Numbered from the stretch's first letter, positions 1 through 8,865 are shown. The stretch is 64,000 nt of DNA from Sphingomonas sp. ID1715 (GCF_013044515.1 NZ_JABEPR010000001.1:558001-622000), one strand, 5' to 3'. Program-made: numbers and translations. The notes: generated by a model from the sequence alone, not told the origin.

Positions 1-1
1 G

Positions 2-247
2 GAAGTCGCGCTCGCCATGGCGAACGGCGCTCTCGCCCATAGCCGCGCGGACATTGCCGTCTCCGTTACCGGCTTTGCCGGTCGTGGCGCTCCGGAGGAC
101 GAGCCGGGCCTGGTCCACTTCGCCTGCATCCGCCGCGGCCGCACCACCCACCACCGCGAAGAACATTTCGGCGACATCGGCCGCGGCGCCGTCCGCTGCG
201 CTGCCACCCGCGCGGCGCTGGAGATGATGCTGGACGCCGTGGATTGA
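2..247 (+). CDS. cinA: CinA family protein, C-terminal fragment (nicotinamide-nucleotide amidase domain)
   Basis: The reading frame is open from the window edge (first whole codon at base 2), so the 5' end lies outside. The visible part carries the end of the CinA C-terminal domain: SVTGFAGRGAPEDEPGL, a variant of the family's VTGIAGPGGG stretch, then FACIRRG, a GDIGRGAVR segment and a closing helix AATRAALEMM. This family deamidates nicotinamide mononucleotide in the pyridine nucleotide salvage cycle. About 80 residues are visible out of roughly 160 for a stand-alone domain. The internal ATG at 17 is not a credible start because the conserved sequence continues upstream of it. Confidence 0.8.
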   Translation, partial: EVALAMANGALAHSRADIAVSVTGFAGRGAPEDEPGLVHFACIRRGRTTHHREEHFGDIGRGAVRCAATRAALEMMLDAVD

Positions 248-293
248 GCGAGCGCTGAAGCCCTATCCCTCCAGGGGAGAGGGGCTCGGTATG

Positions 294-773
294 TCACTCC
301 TCCACCGCCTCGCCCGGCGCCACGCCCCATAGGCTGCGTGCTTCGATCCAGCCGCGGCGGCCCTTGACGTCGAAGTCGCACCAGCCGTCGCGGCAGCTGC
401 GGAGCTTGCCGACCACGCCAGGGGAGGCGCGCCAGACGATCGCGGCACCGCCCTCTGGCCGGGCGCGCATCGGTGCGACATCGCCGCGGACCATGCCGGT
501 GCGCTGGTCCGACAGCATGTTGGCCTGCATCCACCCCTGCGCCCCGTCCGGATCCTCCACCTTCCGCCACGCCGGAAAGATCGCGACGACCTTGACCGGC
601 AGTCCGGCGCGGCGGAACTGCCAGATGGCGGGGAAATTGCGGCCAGGGCCGGTGCGGATATTGGCTTCGTTCGGCACCACCGACGCCCAATAAGGCGGCT
701 TCTTGTCCTGCGCGGCAACGGGCGCGGCGAGGCAGAACAGCATCAGAGCGGCGATCGGCAACGGCTTCAGCAT
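294..773 (-). CDS. Exported SH3b-domain protein
   Basis: Predicted 159-residue secreted protein. I start it at the ATG at 773 because this places a clean signal peptide at the N-terminus (LKPLPIAALMLFCLAAPVAA, cleavage near AQD); an in-frame ATG at 809 would add 12 charged residues ahead of it. The mature part has two bacterial SH3-like repeats: the first begins NEANIRTGPGRNFPAIW and ends WMQANML, the second has VGKLRSCRDGWCDFDVKGRRGWI. Such domains bind peptidoglycan or proteins in the periplasm. It is divergent from the hydroxyacid dehydrogenase at 853. The exact ligand is unknown. Confidence 0.8.
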   Translation of the reverse strand: MLKPLPIAALMLFCLAAPVAAQDKKPPYWASVVPNEANIRTGPGRNFPAIWQFRRAGLPVKVVAIFPAWRKVEDPDGAQGWMQANMLSDQRTGMVRGDVAPMRARPEGGAAIVWRASPGVVGKLRSCRDGWCDFDVKGRRGWIEARSLWGVAPGEAVEE

Positions 774-852
774 GACCGGCTTGTTGCCGCAGTCGGACTC
801 GTGCTTCAAGCCGCGCTTGACGGCTTCCGTCGCCCCTGCCTAGCTCATCCTC

Positions 853-1794
853 ATGGCCAGCCGCCCGCGCATCCTCGTCACCCGCACCCTGCCCGAAGCG
901 ATCGAGGCGCGGATGCGCGAGCTGTTCGATTTCACCGACGATTTGACCGCAGCCGAGGTGCTGGTGCCGACGATCGTGGACACCGTCGATGAGGCGCTGA
1001 TCGATCGGGCCGGCCCGCGGCTGAAGCTGATCGCCAACTATGGCAACGGCGTCGATCACATCGACCTGAAGGCCGCCCGAGCCCGAGGCATTATCGTCAC
1101 CAACACGCCCGGTGTGCTGACCGAAGACGCGGCCGACATGGCGATGGCGCTGATACTGGCAGTGCCCCGGCGCCTGTCGGAGGGCGAGCGGCTGGTCCGG
1201 TCCGGCAACTGGGGGGGCTGGGGCCCGACCACCATGCTCGGCCACCGCGTCAACGGCAAGGCGCTCGGCATTCTCGGCATGGGCCGGATCGGCCAGGCCA
1301 TCGCGATGCGGGCGCGGGGCTTCGGCCTTTCAATCCATTATCACAACCGTCGCCGGCTGCCCGACGTGGTCGAGCGCGCGGTCGGCGCCGTCTGGCATCC
1401 CGAGTTGGACGATATGTTGACCGAGATCGACATCCTCTCGATCAACTGCCCGCACAACGCCTCGACCCACCACCTGATCGACGCCGGCCGGCTCGAGCTG
1501 CTTGGCCGCCAAGGCTATCTGATCAACATCGCGCGCGGCGAGATCGTCGACGAACCCGCGCTGATCGACGCGCTCGCCAACCGCACCATCGCCGGTGCGG
1601 GTCTCGACGTGTTCGAGCATGAACCCGCGGTCGACCCGCGCCTGCTCGCGCTCGATAATGTCGTCATGCTACCGCACATGGCGTCGGCCACGATCGAGGC
1701 GCGGCATGCGACGGGCGAAAAGGTGATCGCCAATATCCGCATGTGGGCCGACGGTCACCGCCCGCCCGATCAGGTTCTTGAGGGCTGGGCCTAG
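853..1794 (+). CDS. D-2-hydroxyacid dehydrogenase (glyoxylate/hydroxypyruvate reductase type)
   Basis: A 313-residue NAD(P)H-dependent oxidoreductase that interconverts 2-oxoacids and D-2-hydroxyacids. The substrate half contains ANYGNGVDHID (about 61-71). The Rossmann motif LGMGRIG lies at 141-147, followed by YHNRRR (163-168), whose arginines suggest NADP preference. The catalytic triad is visible: Arg228 in NIARGE, Glu257 in DVFEHEP and His275 in LPHMASAT. Length fits the family. It heads a run of four same-strand genes; the next gene starts 3 bases after its stop. A glyoxylate or hydroxypyruvate reductase role is likely but the exact substrate cannot be read from sequence. Confidence 0.9.
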   Translation: MASRPRILVTRTLPEAIEARMRELFDFTDDLTAAEVLVPTIVDTVDEALIDRAGPRLKLIANYGNGVDHIDLKAARARGIIVTNTPGVLTEDAADMAMALILAVPRRLSEGERLVRSGNWGGWGPTTMLGHRVNGKALGILGMGRIGQAIAMRARGFGLSIHYHNRRRLPDVVERAVGAVWHPELDDMLTEIDILSINCPHNASTHHLIDAGRLELLGRQGYLINIARGEIVDEPALIDALANRTIAGAGLDVFEHEPAVDPRLLALDNVVMLPHMASATIEARHATGEKVIANIRMWADGHRPPDQVLEGWA

Positions 1795-1796
1795 TT

Positions 1797-3113
1797 TTGG
1801 AGCCGGCACCGCTCGCCGCTGCCGTCCAGCGAATGCTCGGCCCCGGTGGAGCGGTGAAAAAGCTGACGCGGCTGACCGGCGGCGCCAATATGGAAAGCTG
1901 GTCGTTCGACCGCGACGGCCGGGGCTATGTGCTCCGCCGCGGGCCGCGCGCCGAGCTGATGGCAGGGCGGACCTACGGACACGACACCGAAGCGGCACTG
2001 ATCCGCCTCGCTCGCAGCCACGGCGTGAAGGCGCCGGAAGTGGTCGGCGAACTTGCGCCAGAGGACGGGCTCGGCAGCGGCTATCTGATGCGCCGGGTGG
2101 AGGGGACGGCCGATCCGCGCCAGCTGCTTGCCGATCCCGCACGCGGCCTCCTCGACGACTTCGCGCGCGAACTCGCCCGCATCCACTCGATCGGGCTGGA
2201 CGAGGTGCCGGACGGTGTCTCTCGCACTGAGACGGCGGAGATGGTCGACGCTCTCGCGGCTCACTTCGAAAGCCATGGCGGAGACCGGCCGGTCATGGCG
2301 CTCGCGCTTAGCTGGCTGCGCGACCACCTGCCCCCGCCCGCACCGCCGGTGCTGCTCCACGGCGACTTCCGGATCGGCAATCTCATGGCCGCCGCGAGCG
2401 GCCTCACTGCCGTGCTCGACTGGGAGCTCGCCCATGTCGGCGATCGACATCAGGACCTTGCCTATGGCTGCATCAACAGCTGGCGCTTCGGTCGCATCGA
2501 TCAGCCCGCCTTCGGCATCGGCCAGTTGCCCGAGCTGTTCGCAGCATACGAACGGGAAAGTGGTGTCGCGGTCGATCCGGCGCGCTTCCGCTTCTGGCTC
2601 GTCTATTCGACGCTCTGGTGGGGCCTGACGTCCCTCGAAATGGCGGAGATCTGGCGCTCGGGCCGCGACCGCAGTCTGGAGCGCGCAGTAATCGGCCGCC
2701 GCGCATCTGAGACGGAAGTCGACCTGCTGATGCTGCTCGAGGAGGATGCACCCGAGGCGGAACGCAGTCCCGTCCATTTCCCGGATCCGGCGCCGGTCCG
2801 GCGCCAGGGCGAACCCTCCCCCACAGAATTGCTTGAAGCCTTGGCCGAATGGATCCATCGCGACGTGAAACCGCAGCTCGCCGGCCGCGATCGCTTCCAG
2901 GCCAATGTCGCGCTGAATGCCCTCGGCATGCTGACGCGCGAAGCCGCCCTGCCCTTCGATCGCGAACTCAGTGACGACCTGCTCGCCGGCCGCGCCAACC
3001 TCGCCACGCCCGGCCTGCTCGCCCGGCTGAAGCGCGAAACGCTTGCCAAGCTGGTCGCCGACCAACCCAAATACAGCGCGCTGAAGATTGCGCAGGAGCG
3101 ATGGAGGGGATGA
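1797..3113 (+). CDS. APH-type phosphotransferase fused to a DUF6285 domain
   Basis: 438 residues from a TTG start 3 bases after the previous stop. The N-terminal ~330 residues are an aminoglycoside-phosphotransferase-like kinase of the ACAD10 type: nucleotide loop LTGGANMESW, catalytic HGDFRIGN (about 187) and metal-binding DWELAHVGD (about 206). These kinases sit beside acyl-CoA dehydrogenases and are thought to phosphorylate hydroxyacyl substrates rather than antibiotics. The C-terminal ~100 residues (LLEALAEWIHRDVKPQLAGR onward, ending QPKYSALK) match what I know as DUF6285, which I recall as often being a separate small gene downstream of such kinases. The acyl-CoA dehydrogenase two genes on supports a lipid or CoA-thioester role. 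Confidence 0.85.
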   Translation: MEPAPLAAAVQRMLGPGGAVKKLTRLTGGANMESWSFDRDGRGYVLRRGPRAELMAGRTYGHDTEAALIRLARSHGVKAPEVVGELAPEDGLGSGYLMRRVEGTADPRQLLADPARGLLDDFARELARIHSIGLDEVPDGVSRTETAEMVDALAAHFESHGGDRPVMALALSWLRDHLPPPAPPVLLHGDFRIGNLMAAASGLTAVLDWELAHVGDRHQDLAYGCINSWRFGRIDQPAFGIGQLPELFAAYERESGVAVDPARFRFWLVYSTLWWGLTSLEMAEIWRSGRDRSLERAVIGRRASETEVDLLMLLEEDAPEAERSPVHFPDPAPVRRQGEPSPTELLEALAEWIHRDVKPQLAGRDRFQANVALNALGMLTREAALPFDRELSDDLLAGRANLATPGLLARLKRETLAKLVADQPKYSALKIAQERWRG

Positions 3114-3802
3114 TGGACTTGCAGCGCGTCCAATATGACTGCGATGGTCACCCGCTGACCGGCTGGCTGGCCGACGGGCCGCAGGACGGTCCCGGGGTGC
3201 TGATCCTCCATCAGGGCACAGGCGTCAGCCAGCACAGCAAGGACATGGCCACGCGCGCCGCAGGTCTCGGCTATGTCGCCTTCGCGCTCGACATGTACGG
3301 CAGCACGGCCGGCTCGGTCGAGGAGGCCGGCGCGTTGATGGGCGGGCTGATGGCGGATGCGTCATTGCTCCGCCGCCGGGCGCGTGCGGGGCTGGAGCAA
3401 CTTGCCAGGCTATCCAGGGGGCCACACGCGGTGCTCGGCTTCTGCTTCGGCGGCATCGTGGCGCTGGAGATGCTGCGCGACGCGGCGCCGATCGCCTGCG
3501 CCATCGCCTTCCACCCCAGCTTCAAGAAACCGGCGGGGTCGACCGGGCTGCCCAAGGGCAAGGTGCTGATGATGATCGGCGATCAGGACCCGCTGATCCC
3601 CGACGAGGACCGCGCCGCCTTTCGCACGGAGATGGACGTGGCCGGCGCCGACTGGCAGCTCCACCAATTCGGTGGCGTCGGCCACAGCTTCACCGATCCC
3701 GCGGTTGAGCAACTCAATTATCCAGGGTTTCGCTACGACGCCAAAGCTGACGCGCGGTCCTGGTCCATGGCGGCAGCGATGCTGAAGGAGTGCTTCGCCT
3801 GA
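3110..3802 (+). CDS. Dienelactone hydrolase family protein
   Basis: Alpha/beta hydrolase of about 230 residues with the cysteine nucleophile of the dienelactone hydrolase class: GFCFGG (Cys near 111), acid residue in GDQDPLIP (near 158) and His in GGVGHSF (near 191). The N-terminal LILHQGTGVSQHSKD replaces the usual HE..G oxyanion loop. I choose ATG 3110, which overlaps the upstream stop as ATGA; an ATG at 3101 and one at 3113 are also possible. It is the third gene of the operon with the phosphotransferase and acyl-CoA dehydrogenase, so it probably cleaves an ester or lactone intermediate of that route rather than chloroaromatic dienelactone. Confidence 0.85.
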   Translation: MMDLQRVQYDCDGHPLTGWLADGPQDGPGVLILHQGTGVSQHSKDMATRAAGLGYVAFALDMYGSTAGSVEEAGALMGGLMADASLLRRRARAGLEQLARLSRGPHAVLGFCFGGIVALEMLRDAAPIACAIAFHPSFKKPAGSTGLPKGKVLMMIGDQDPLIPDEDRAAFRTEMDVAGADWQLHQFGGVGHSFTDPAVEQLNYPGFRYDAKADARSWSMAAAMLKECFA

Positions 3803-5070
3803 TGCTGTTCGGCATCCCGCAGGAGATCACCGCCTACCTCGCCGAACTCGACGCGTTCATCGCGCGCGAGATCACGCCGCTCGAGCAGGCGGACGACAAT
3901 ATCCGCTTCTTCGATCACCGCCGCGAGCATGCGCGGACGGACTGGGATCGCGGTGGCCTGCCGCGACCTGAATGGGAGGCGCTGCTCGCCGTAATGCGGC
4001 AGCGTGCGGACGCTGCGGGTCACTACCGCTTCGCGATTCCGGCCGAATATGGCGGCAAGGACGGATCGAACCTGGCGATGGCAGTGATCCGTCATCACCT
4101 CGCCGCCAAGGGATTGGGCCTGCACAACGACCTACAGAATGAATCGAGCATCGTCGGCAATCTCGTCCAGGTGCTGATGCTGCGCGACTTCGGCACGCCC
4201 GAACAGCAGCGCGCCTTCATCCCCCCGATGCTCACGGGCGACATGCGCTGGTCATTCGGCCTGACCGAGGAGGCGCATGGCTCCGACGCGACGCATATGG
4301 ATACGCGCGCGGTGCCGGAGGAGCGGGACGGCGTCGCCGGCTACCGCATAGACGGCGAGAAGGTGTGGATCACCGGCGTCCATGTCGCGACGCATGTGAT
4401 GACCTTCGCGCGCACTTCGGGTGAGGACGGCAAGGCGCGGGGCATCACCTGCTTAATTGTGCCGACCGACGCACCTGGCTTCCAGGTCGGCGACTATCTC
4501 TGGACCTTCAACATGCCGACCGATCACCCGCGGCTGCGCTATGAGGGCGTTTGGGTCCCGGAAAGCGCCATCTTGGGCCAGCTGGATCAAGGCCTCGCGG
4601 TCGCCCAGCATTTCGTCCACGAAAACCGCATCCGCCAAGCGGCAAGCTCCGTCGGGGCGGCGCAATATTGCATCGACGAAGCGGTGAAATATGCGCGTGA
4701 ACGCAAGCCGTTCGGCAAGCCGCTTGCCGTCAATCAGGCGATCCAGTTTCCGCTTGTCGAACTCGCCACCGAAGCCGAGATGCTGCGCCTGCTGATCTAC
4801 AAGACGGCGGCCGAAATGGACACCATGTCCAAGCCCGAAGTGGCGATCCGCCTCTCCGACAAGGTCAGCATGTGCAATTATCGGGCGAACCGGTTGGTCT
4901 GCCAGGCCTCCGATTTCGCGATGCAAGTCCATGGCGGCATCGGCTATTCACGCCACAAGCCGTTCGAACATATCTACCGCCACCACCGCCGCTACCGCAT
5001 CACCGAAGGCTCGGAAGAGATCCAGATGCGCAAGGTCGCGGGGCATCTGTTCGGCTTCGTGGACGGGTGA
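3802..5070 (+). CDS. Acyl-CoA dehydrogenase family protein
   Basis: 422 residues, FAD-dependent. The ATG at 3802 shares its first base with the previous stop (TGATG), with AAGGAG about 11 bases upstream; a GTG at 3790 is an alternative. Family signatures: FGLTEEAHGSD, EKVWITG, ARERKPFGKPLAVNQAIQF, MQVHGGIGYSRHKPFEHIYR and the C-terminal RITEGSEEIQMRKVAG. It would introduce an alpha,beta double bond into an acyl-CoA and pass electrons to ETF. With the adjoining kinase-like gene it resembles the ACAD10/11 pairing, in which a 4-hydroxyacyl-CoA is phosphorylated and then eliminated. That pathway assignment is inference. Confidence 0.9.
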   Translation: MLFGIPQEITAYLAELDAFIAREITPLEQADDNIRFFDHRREHARTDWDRGGLPRPEWEALLAVMRQRADAAGHYRFAIPAEYGGKDGSNLAMAVIRHHLAAKGLGLHNDLQNESSIVGNLVQVLMLRDFGTPEQQRAFIPPMLTGDMRWSFGLTEEAHGSDATHMDTRAVPEERDGVAGYRIDGEKVWITGVHVATHVMTFARTSGEDGKARGITCLIVPTDAPGFQVGDYLWTFNMPTDHPRLRYEGVWVPESAILGQLDQGLAVAQHFVHENRIRQAASSVGAAQYCIDEAVKYARERKPFGKPLAVNQAIQFPLVELATEAEMLRLLIYKTAAEMDTMSKPEVAIRLSDKVSMCNYRANRLVCQASDFAMQVHGGIGYSRHKPFEHIYRHHRRYRITEGSEEIQMRKVAGHLFGFVDG

Positions 5071-5114
5071 CGACGGCGCTTCCTGTCGAACCTTCCCGGC
5101 GCAGGTATGTGCGC

Positions 5115-5411
5115 CTACTCTGGCTCCCGGTCATTGTTTTGAACGACCAAACGGCCGACTTCCAGCTCGTCGATGCGCAGCTTGCGAATGCGTGCCTCGC
5201 CCACCCTCAGGCGCCCGATTACCACCACGCCCGCGGCGAAAGCACCGATCGCCAGCGCTCCTAAGGCGGCTGCGGCGCCGGCAACGGCGCCAGTGGCCGC
5301 TGATCCGGTGGCCGACGCACCTGTCGCAGCCGCTCCGATGAGGACGCGCCGCTCCACCCGGCGACCACCTTTCCCGCGATCTGCCGAGGGAGGTGTCTCA
5401 TCGTGATTCAT
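5115..5411 (-). CDS. Small Ala/Gly-rich membrane protein
   Basis: About 98 residues: a basic N-terminus (ADRGKGGRRVERRVL), one long alanine/glycine-rich hydrophobic stretch roughly 40 residues long, and a C-terminal quasi-repeat of five-residue steps (IGRLRVGEARIRKLRIDELE, then VGRLVV) recalling pentapeptide-like strands. I have an impression of similar short proteins in other sphingomonads but no function. ATG 5411 has GAGACGG upstream; ATG 5426 is an alternative start. It converges with the acyl-CoA dehydrogenase operon. Confidence 0.6.
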   Translation of the reverse strand: MNHDETPPSADRGKGGRRVERRVLIGAAATGASATGSAATGAVAGAAAALGALAIGAFAAGVVVIGRLRVGEARIRKLRIDELEVGRLVVQNNDREPE

Positions 5412-5486
5412 GCGTGGCCGTCTCATCCCGGCAGCATGCGCGGCTTTAGCGTCGCTCGCAACCGAGCAAGGACGCCGGCGACATCC

Positions 5487-5666
5487 TCACCGCAGCTTGG
5501 CGATGCTGAGTCCGTCCTGCTTCGCGCGGTCCTTCACCGACTCCTCGCTGCGGGTGAGCGCCTTGGCGATCGCCTTCAGCGCCATGCCCTTCTTGGCGAG
5601 CGTGTGCAGTTTCTGCACTTCGTCCGGCCGCCAGGGCTGGCGATGACGTTCGAACTTCTCGGCCAT
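5487..5666 (-). CDS. Small helix-turn-helix (Myb/SANT-like) protein
   Basis: 59 residues. Although the frame is open much further upstream, the ATG at 5666 has an AGGAG five bases ahead, which decides the start. The sequence PWRPDEVQKLHTLAKKGMAL leads into KAIAKALTRSEESVKDRAKQ, the pattern of a small trihelical DNA-binding domain (compare GcrA-type and sigma-like HTH modules). It is divergent from the PAP2 gene, the start codons being about 100 bases apart. Role unknown; it may be a small DNA-binding protein. Confidence 0.7.
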   Translation of the reverse strand: MAEKFERHRQPWRPDEVQKLHTLAKKGMALKAIAKALTRSEESVKDRAKQDGLSIAKLR

Positions 5667-5763
5667 GTTGCTCCTGACCTCATCGTTGGGGCGCAGCGAC
5701 ATCGAGCCGTTGGAGCAGGTGCCTTCCGCGAAGCCGTTGCCGGACTTAAGCGTTGCGGTAGCA

Positions 5764-6699
5764 ATGAAAGCTGCCGACGTCACCAGAGCGGAACGCGTAT
5801 CCTGGCTTCTGCTCGCACTGATGTTTGCGACCTTCCTGATGCTGCAGGTCACACGTCCCTTCGCCTTTGCAGCGCCGGGTTTGGCCGCAGCCGCGCTGAT
5901 CCTCGGCGGACTGGCCATCGGCTTCCGCCGCGCGAAGCGGCTGGACCAGCCGCGCGCCCGCGCCGGAGCGGTCGCGCTCATCCAGATGACCCTGTTTACG
6001 CTGCTCGCGATCGCGCTGTCCTACGCCTTCACCGCTCGCGCCGGGCCGCTATGGGACGGCAGCCTGGCGCAGGCGGACCGGGCCATGGGTCTCGAGTGGC
6101 CGGTGCTCCGCGCGACGCTTGACCGCTGGCCACTCGCAGTCCCGCTGCTCGGTTTCAGCTATCACAGCCTGTCGCTGCAGATGGTAGTGCTGATCTGCGG
6201 GCTAAGCGCGGCGGGCGAGCTCAGCCGGCTGCGTCTGCTGGTGTGCGCCGCGATCCTGTCCGGCTTTGCGACCGTGTTCCTCTCCGCTGTCGTTCCGGCC
6301 AACGGCAACCTGTTCGATCCCGCGCAATATCGCTATCTCTGGCCCGCGGTGCCCTGGCAACAGGCGGAACTGCTGCACGGTCTGCGGAGCGGCGCCGTCC
6401 GCACGATCGACTTCATGAAGCCGGAAGGCATCGTCACCTTCCCTTCCTACCACGCCACACTGGGGCTGCTGTTCGCCCGGGGCTTTCGCTACGTGCCGGG
6501 GCTGCGGGTCGCCGGACCGGTGTGGGCCGGGCTGACGGTTCTCGCCACGCCGATCTTCGGCGGACACTATATGGTGGACGTGCTCGCAGGAGCGGTGCTG
6601 GCCGTTATAGCCGCCGCATGCGCCGTGCGGCTGGACACCGCGCCGACGCGGAGCTTGCTGCCCTCGTCAGCGCGCCGCGTTGCGCTTCAGCGCCACTAG
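5764..6699 (+). CDS. PAP2-superfamily integral membrane phosphatase / IPC synthase-like protein
   Basis: 312 residues with about six hydrophobic segments. The PAP2_3-type catalytic motifs are present near the C-terminus: FPSYHATLGLL (His) and GGHYMVDVLAG (His and Asp), plus AVVPANGNLFDPAQ earlier. Such proteins transfer or remove phospho-head groups on lipids; in sphingomonads a sphingolipid head-group role is possible but unproven. I start at ATG 5764 because the upstream in-frame codons are unlike membrane protein. Its last 33 bases overlap the convergent yaiI-like gene. Confidence 0.8.
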   Translation: MKAADVTRAERVSWLLLALMFATFLMLQVTRPFAFAAPGLAAAALILGGLAIGFRRAKRLDQPRARAGAVALIQMTLFTLLAIALSYAFTARAGPLWDGSLAQADRAMGLEWPVLRATLDRWPLAVPLLGFSYHSLSLQMVVLICGLSAAGELSRLRLLVCAAILSGFATVFLSAVVPANGNLFDPAQYRYLWPAVPWQQAELLHGLRSGAVRTIDFMKPEGIVTFPSYHATLGLLFARGFRYVPGLRVAGPVWAGLTVLATPIFGGHYMVDVLAGAVLAVIAAACAVRLDTAPTRSLLPSSARRVALQRH

Positions 6700-7128
6700 C
6701 GCATCATCCAGTCGCGACAGAAAGCGCGACCGGTCGGCCTTGGCGAACGGCTTTGGTCCGCCCACCACGTCACCGCCGGCGCGCAGGTCGGCCATGATCG
6801 CCCGCATCGCGACGGCGGAGCCGATCGAAGCCGAGGTGAACGGCTCTCCGGTCGGCGAGATCACCCGTGCTCCGGCCTTCAGGCAGCGATCGGCGAGCAG
6901 GATATCGGCGGTGATCACGACCGTGTGGCCATCCGCCTCGGCCGCGATCCAGTCGTCGGCAGCGTCAAAGGCTTCGCTCACGATTTGACGAGTGACGAGC
7001 GGATGCTCCGGCACCCGCAGCCTGCTGTTGCTGACGATCGTCACCGGCACTTCGTGGCGGAAGGCGACGCGATACACCTCGTCCTTGACCGGGCAGGCAT
7101 CGGCATCGACCAGGATGCGGACACTCAC
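6667..7128 (-). CDS. yaiI: YaiI/YqxD family protein (DUF188, PIN-like)
   Basis: 153 residues. Begins SVRILVDADACPVKDEVYRV from a GTG that overlaps the helicase stop as GTGA, so the two are translationally coupled. Conserved features of this UPF0178 family: LVDADACPVK, VSNSRLRVP, DAADDWI, VVITADILLADRC and the GGPKPF tail. The fold is PIN-like with acidic residues typical of a nuclease, but no activity is established as far as I know. Pairing with an RNA helicase hints at RNA metabolism (inference). Confidence 0.9.
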   Translation of the reverse strand: MSVRILVDADACPVKDEVYRVAFRHEVPVTIVSNSRLRVPEHPLVTRQIVSEAFDAADDWIAAEADGHTVVITADILLADRCLKAGARVISPTGEPFTSASIGSAVAMRAIMADLRAGGDVVGGPKPFAKADRSRFLSRLDDALVALKRNAAR

Positions 7129-8810
7129 CGTGCTCGACCGGGCCTTCTGCCGCTGGCATTCGGCTTGCCATGGGGACGCGGCTTGTAGGTCTTGCGCGGC
7201 GCCTCTCGCACCGGCCCACCCTGCAGGGGTTCCAGGGCGATATTGCTTTCCGGATCGCCCTTGTCGGCACTGCGGTGCCAAGCCGAGGCAAAGCGCTGGG
7301 CGACACCCCCCGCGACTTCGAAATGCGTCTCATTCGGCTGAATGCGGATCGCCCCGACTTCGGCCTTGGTGATGTGCCCGCGGCGGCAGAGCAGGGGCAG
7401 GATCCAGCGCGGATCGGCATTGTGGCGGCGGCCGACATCGATGCGGAACCAGGCGCTGCCGTCGAAGCCGCCGCGCGGCTCGCGCGTCCGCTCCTGCGGC
7501 CCCGAGCTACCGACCAGCTCCTCCGGCTCGGGCAGCGCTGCGCGATGCGCGCGCACCAGGGCCGCGGCAATCTCTTCCGGGCTGCGCTGAGCGAGCAGCC
7601 GCGCCGCAATCGCCTGGTCCTCCTCGTCCACGTCGACGGGCTGCAGCAGCGTGTCGAGCAGCCGCTCGCGGTCCTGCGCCCTGATCTGCTCGGGCGTGGG
7701 CGGATCGATCCACTCGGCGCTGATGCGCGCGCCCCGAAGCATCATTTCGACCCGGCGACGGCGCTGGAAGGGCACGACCAGCACGGCGGTGCCCTTCTTG
7801 CCGGCGCGTCCCGTGCGGCCGGACCGGTGCTGCAGCGTCTCCGCGTCGCGCGGCAACTCGACATGGATTACGAGGCTGAGGCTCGGCAGGTCGATGCCGC
7901 GCGCCGCCACGTCGGTCGCGACGCAGACCCGCGCGCGGCGGTCACGGAGCGCCTGCAGCGCCGCGTTGCGCTCATTCTGGCTATGCTCACCGGACAGGGC
8001 CACCGCCCCGAAGCCGCGTTCGATCAGCGTGGCGTGCAGGTGCCGGACATTCTCGCGCGTGGCGCAGAATAGCATCGCCGTATCGGCCTCGTGCAGGCGC
8101 AGCAGGTTGATGACGGCATGTTCGATATCCGGTGGGGCGACGGCCAACGCCTGATAGGCGATGTCGCCATGCCCCCGTTCCTCGCCGACGGTAGAAATGC
8201 GCAGCGCATCGCGCTGGTAGCGCTTCGCCAGCGCGACAATCGGCTTGGGCATCGTCGCGGAGAAGAGCAGGGTCCGTCGTTCCTGCGGCGAGGCGTCGAG
8301 GATCTGCTCGAGGTCCTCGCGAAAGCCCATGTCGAGCATCTCATCGGCCTCATCGAGCACCGCCACCCGCAGCGCCGAGAGGTCGAGCGCACCGCGTTCG
8401 AGATGGTCCCGCAGCCGGCCAGGCGTGCCGACGACGATGTGCGCGCCGTGTGACAAAGCACGACGCTCCTTCGACGGGTCCATGCCACCGACGCAGGTGG
8501 CGATGCGCCCGCCCGCTTTGTCGTAGAGCCATACGAGCTCGCGGCTCACCTGCAGCGCCAGTTCACGCGTCGGCGCGATGACGAGCGCTAGCGGCGCGCC
8601 GGGGCGCGGCAGCGCGGCGCCGTCGAGCAGTTCGCCGGCCATTGCGAGGCCAAAGGCGACCGTCTTGCCGGACCCGGTCTGGGCGGAGACGATCAGGTCG
8701 CGGCCTTGCGCCTGCGGTTCGAGCACGGCCGCTTGCACCGCGGTGGGCGCCTCATAGCCGCGCGCGACGAGAGCCTCGGCGAGAGGCTGGGGGAGATCTG
8801 AAAAGGACAT
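7125..8810 (-). CDS. DEAD-box RNA helicase with DbpA-type C-terminal RNA-binding domain
   Basis: 561 residues from ATG 8810 (AAGGCG upstream). Helicase motifs in order: AQTGSGKT, PTRELALQ, TPGRL, DEAD (in VLDEADEMLDMGF), SAT, then in the second RecA domain ARGIDLPSLSLVIHVELPRD and HRSGRTGRAGKKG. The C-terminal ~75-residue segment (WFRIDVGRRHNADPRWILPL, then ITKAEVGAIRI) is the CsdA/DbpA RNA-binding domain that targets 23S rRNA in the family, followed by a basic tail. Expected to act in ribosome assembly or cold adaptation. It is followed with overlap by the yaiI-like gene. Confidence 0.92.
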   Translation of the reverse strand: MSFSDLPQPLAEALVARGYEAPTAVQAAVLEPQAQGRDLIVSAQTGSGKTVAFGLAMAGELLDGAALPRPGAPLALVIAPTRELALQVSRELVWLYDKAGGRIATCVGGMDPSKERRALSHGAHIVVGTPGRLRDHLERGALDLSALRVAVLDEADEMLDMGFREDLEQILDASPQERRTLLFSATMPKPIVALAKRYQRDALRISTVGEERGHGDIAYQALAVAPPDIEHAVINLLRLHEADTAMLFCATRENVRHLHATLIERGFGAVALSGEHSQNERNAALQALRDRRARVCVATDVAARGIDLPSLSLVIHVELPRDAETLQHRSGRTGRAGKKGTAVLVVPFQRRRRVEMMLRGARISAEWIDPPTPEQIRAQDRERLLDTLLQPVDVDEEDQAIAARLLAQRSPEEIAAALVRAHRAALPEPEELVGSSGPQERTREPRGGFDGSAWFRIDVGRRHNADPRWILPLLCRRGHITKAEVGAIRIQPNETHFEVAGGVAQRFASAWHRSADKGDPESNIALEPLQGGPVREAPRKTYKPRPHGKPNASGRRPGRAR

Positions 8811-8865
8811 GATCGCCTTAAATGGTGTGGTGCGCCTGAATCCCAAGCGCCGTAAACTCCGGGGC

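Noticed and set aside
263-718. 151-residue open frame on the minus strand overlapping the SH3 protein
   Set aside because: Arg/Ser-rich shadow in another frame; the overlapping frame has a signal peptide and SH3 repeats.
1791-3065. Long open frame of 424 residues on the minus strand
   Set aside because: It is antisense to the phosphotransferase gene, which has clear catalytic motifs; the translation is His/Arg/Gln-rich shadow sequence typical of GC-rich DNA.
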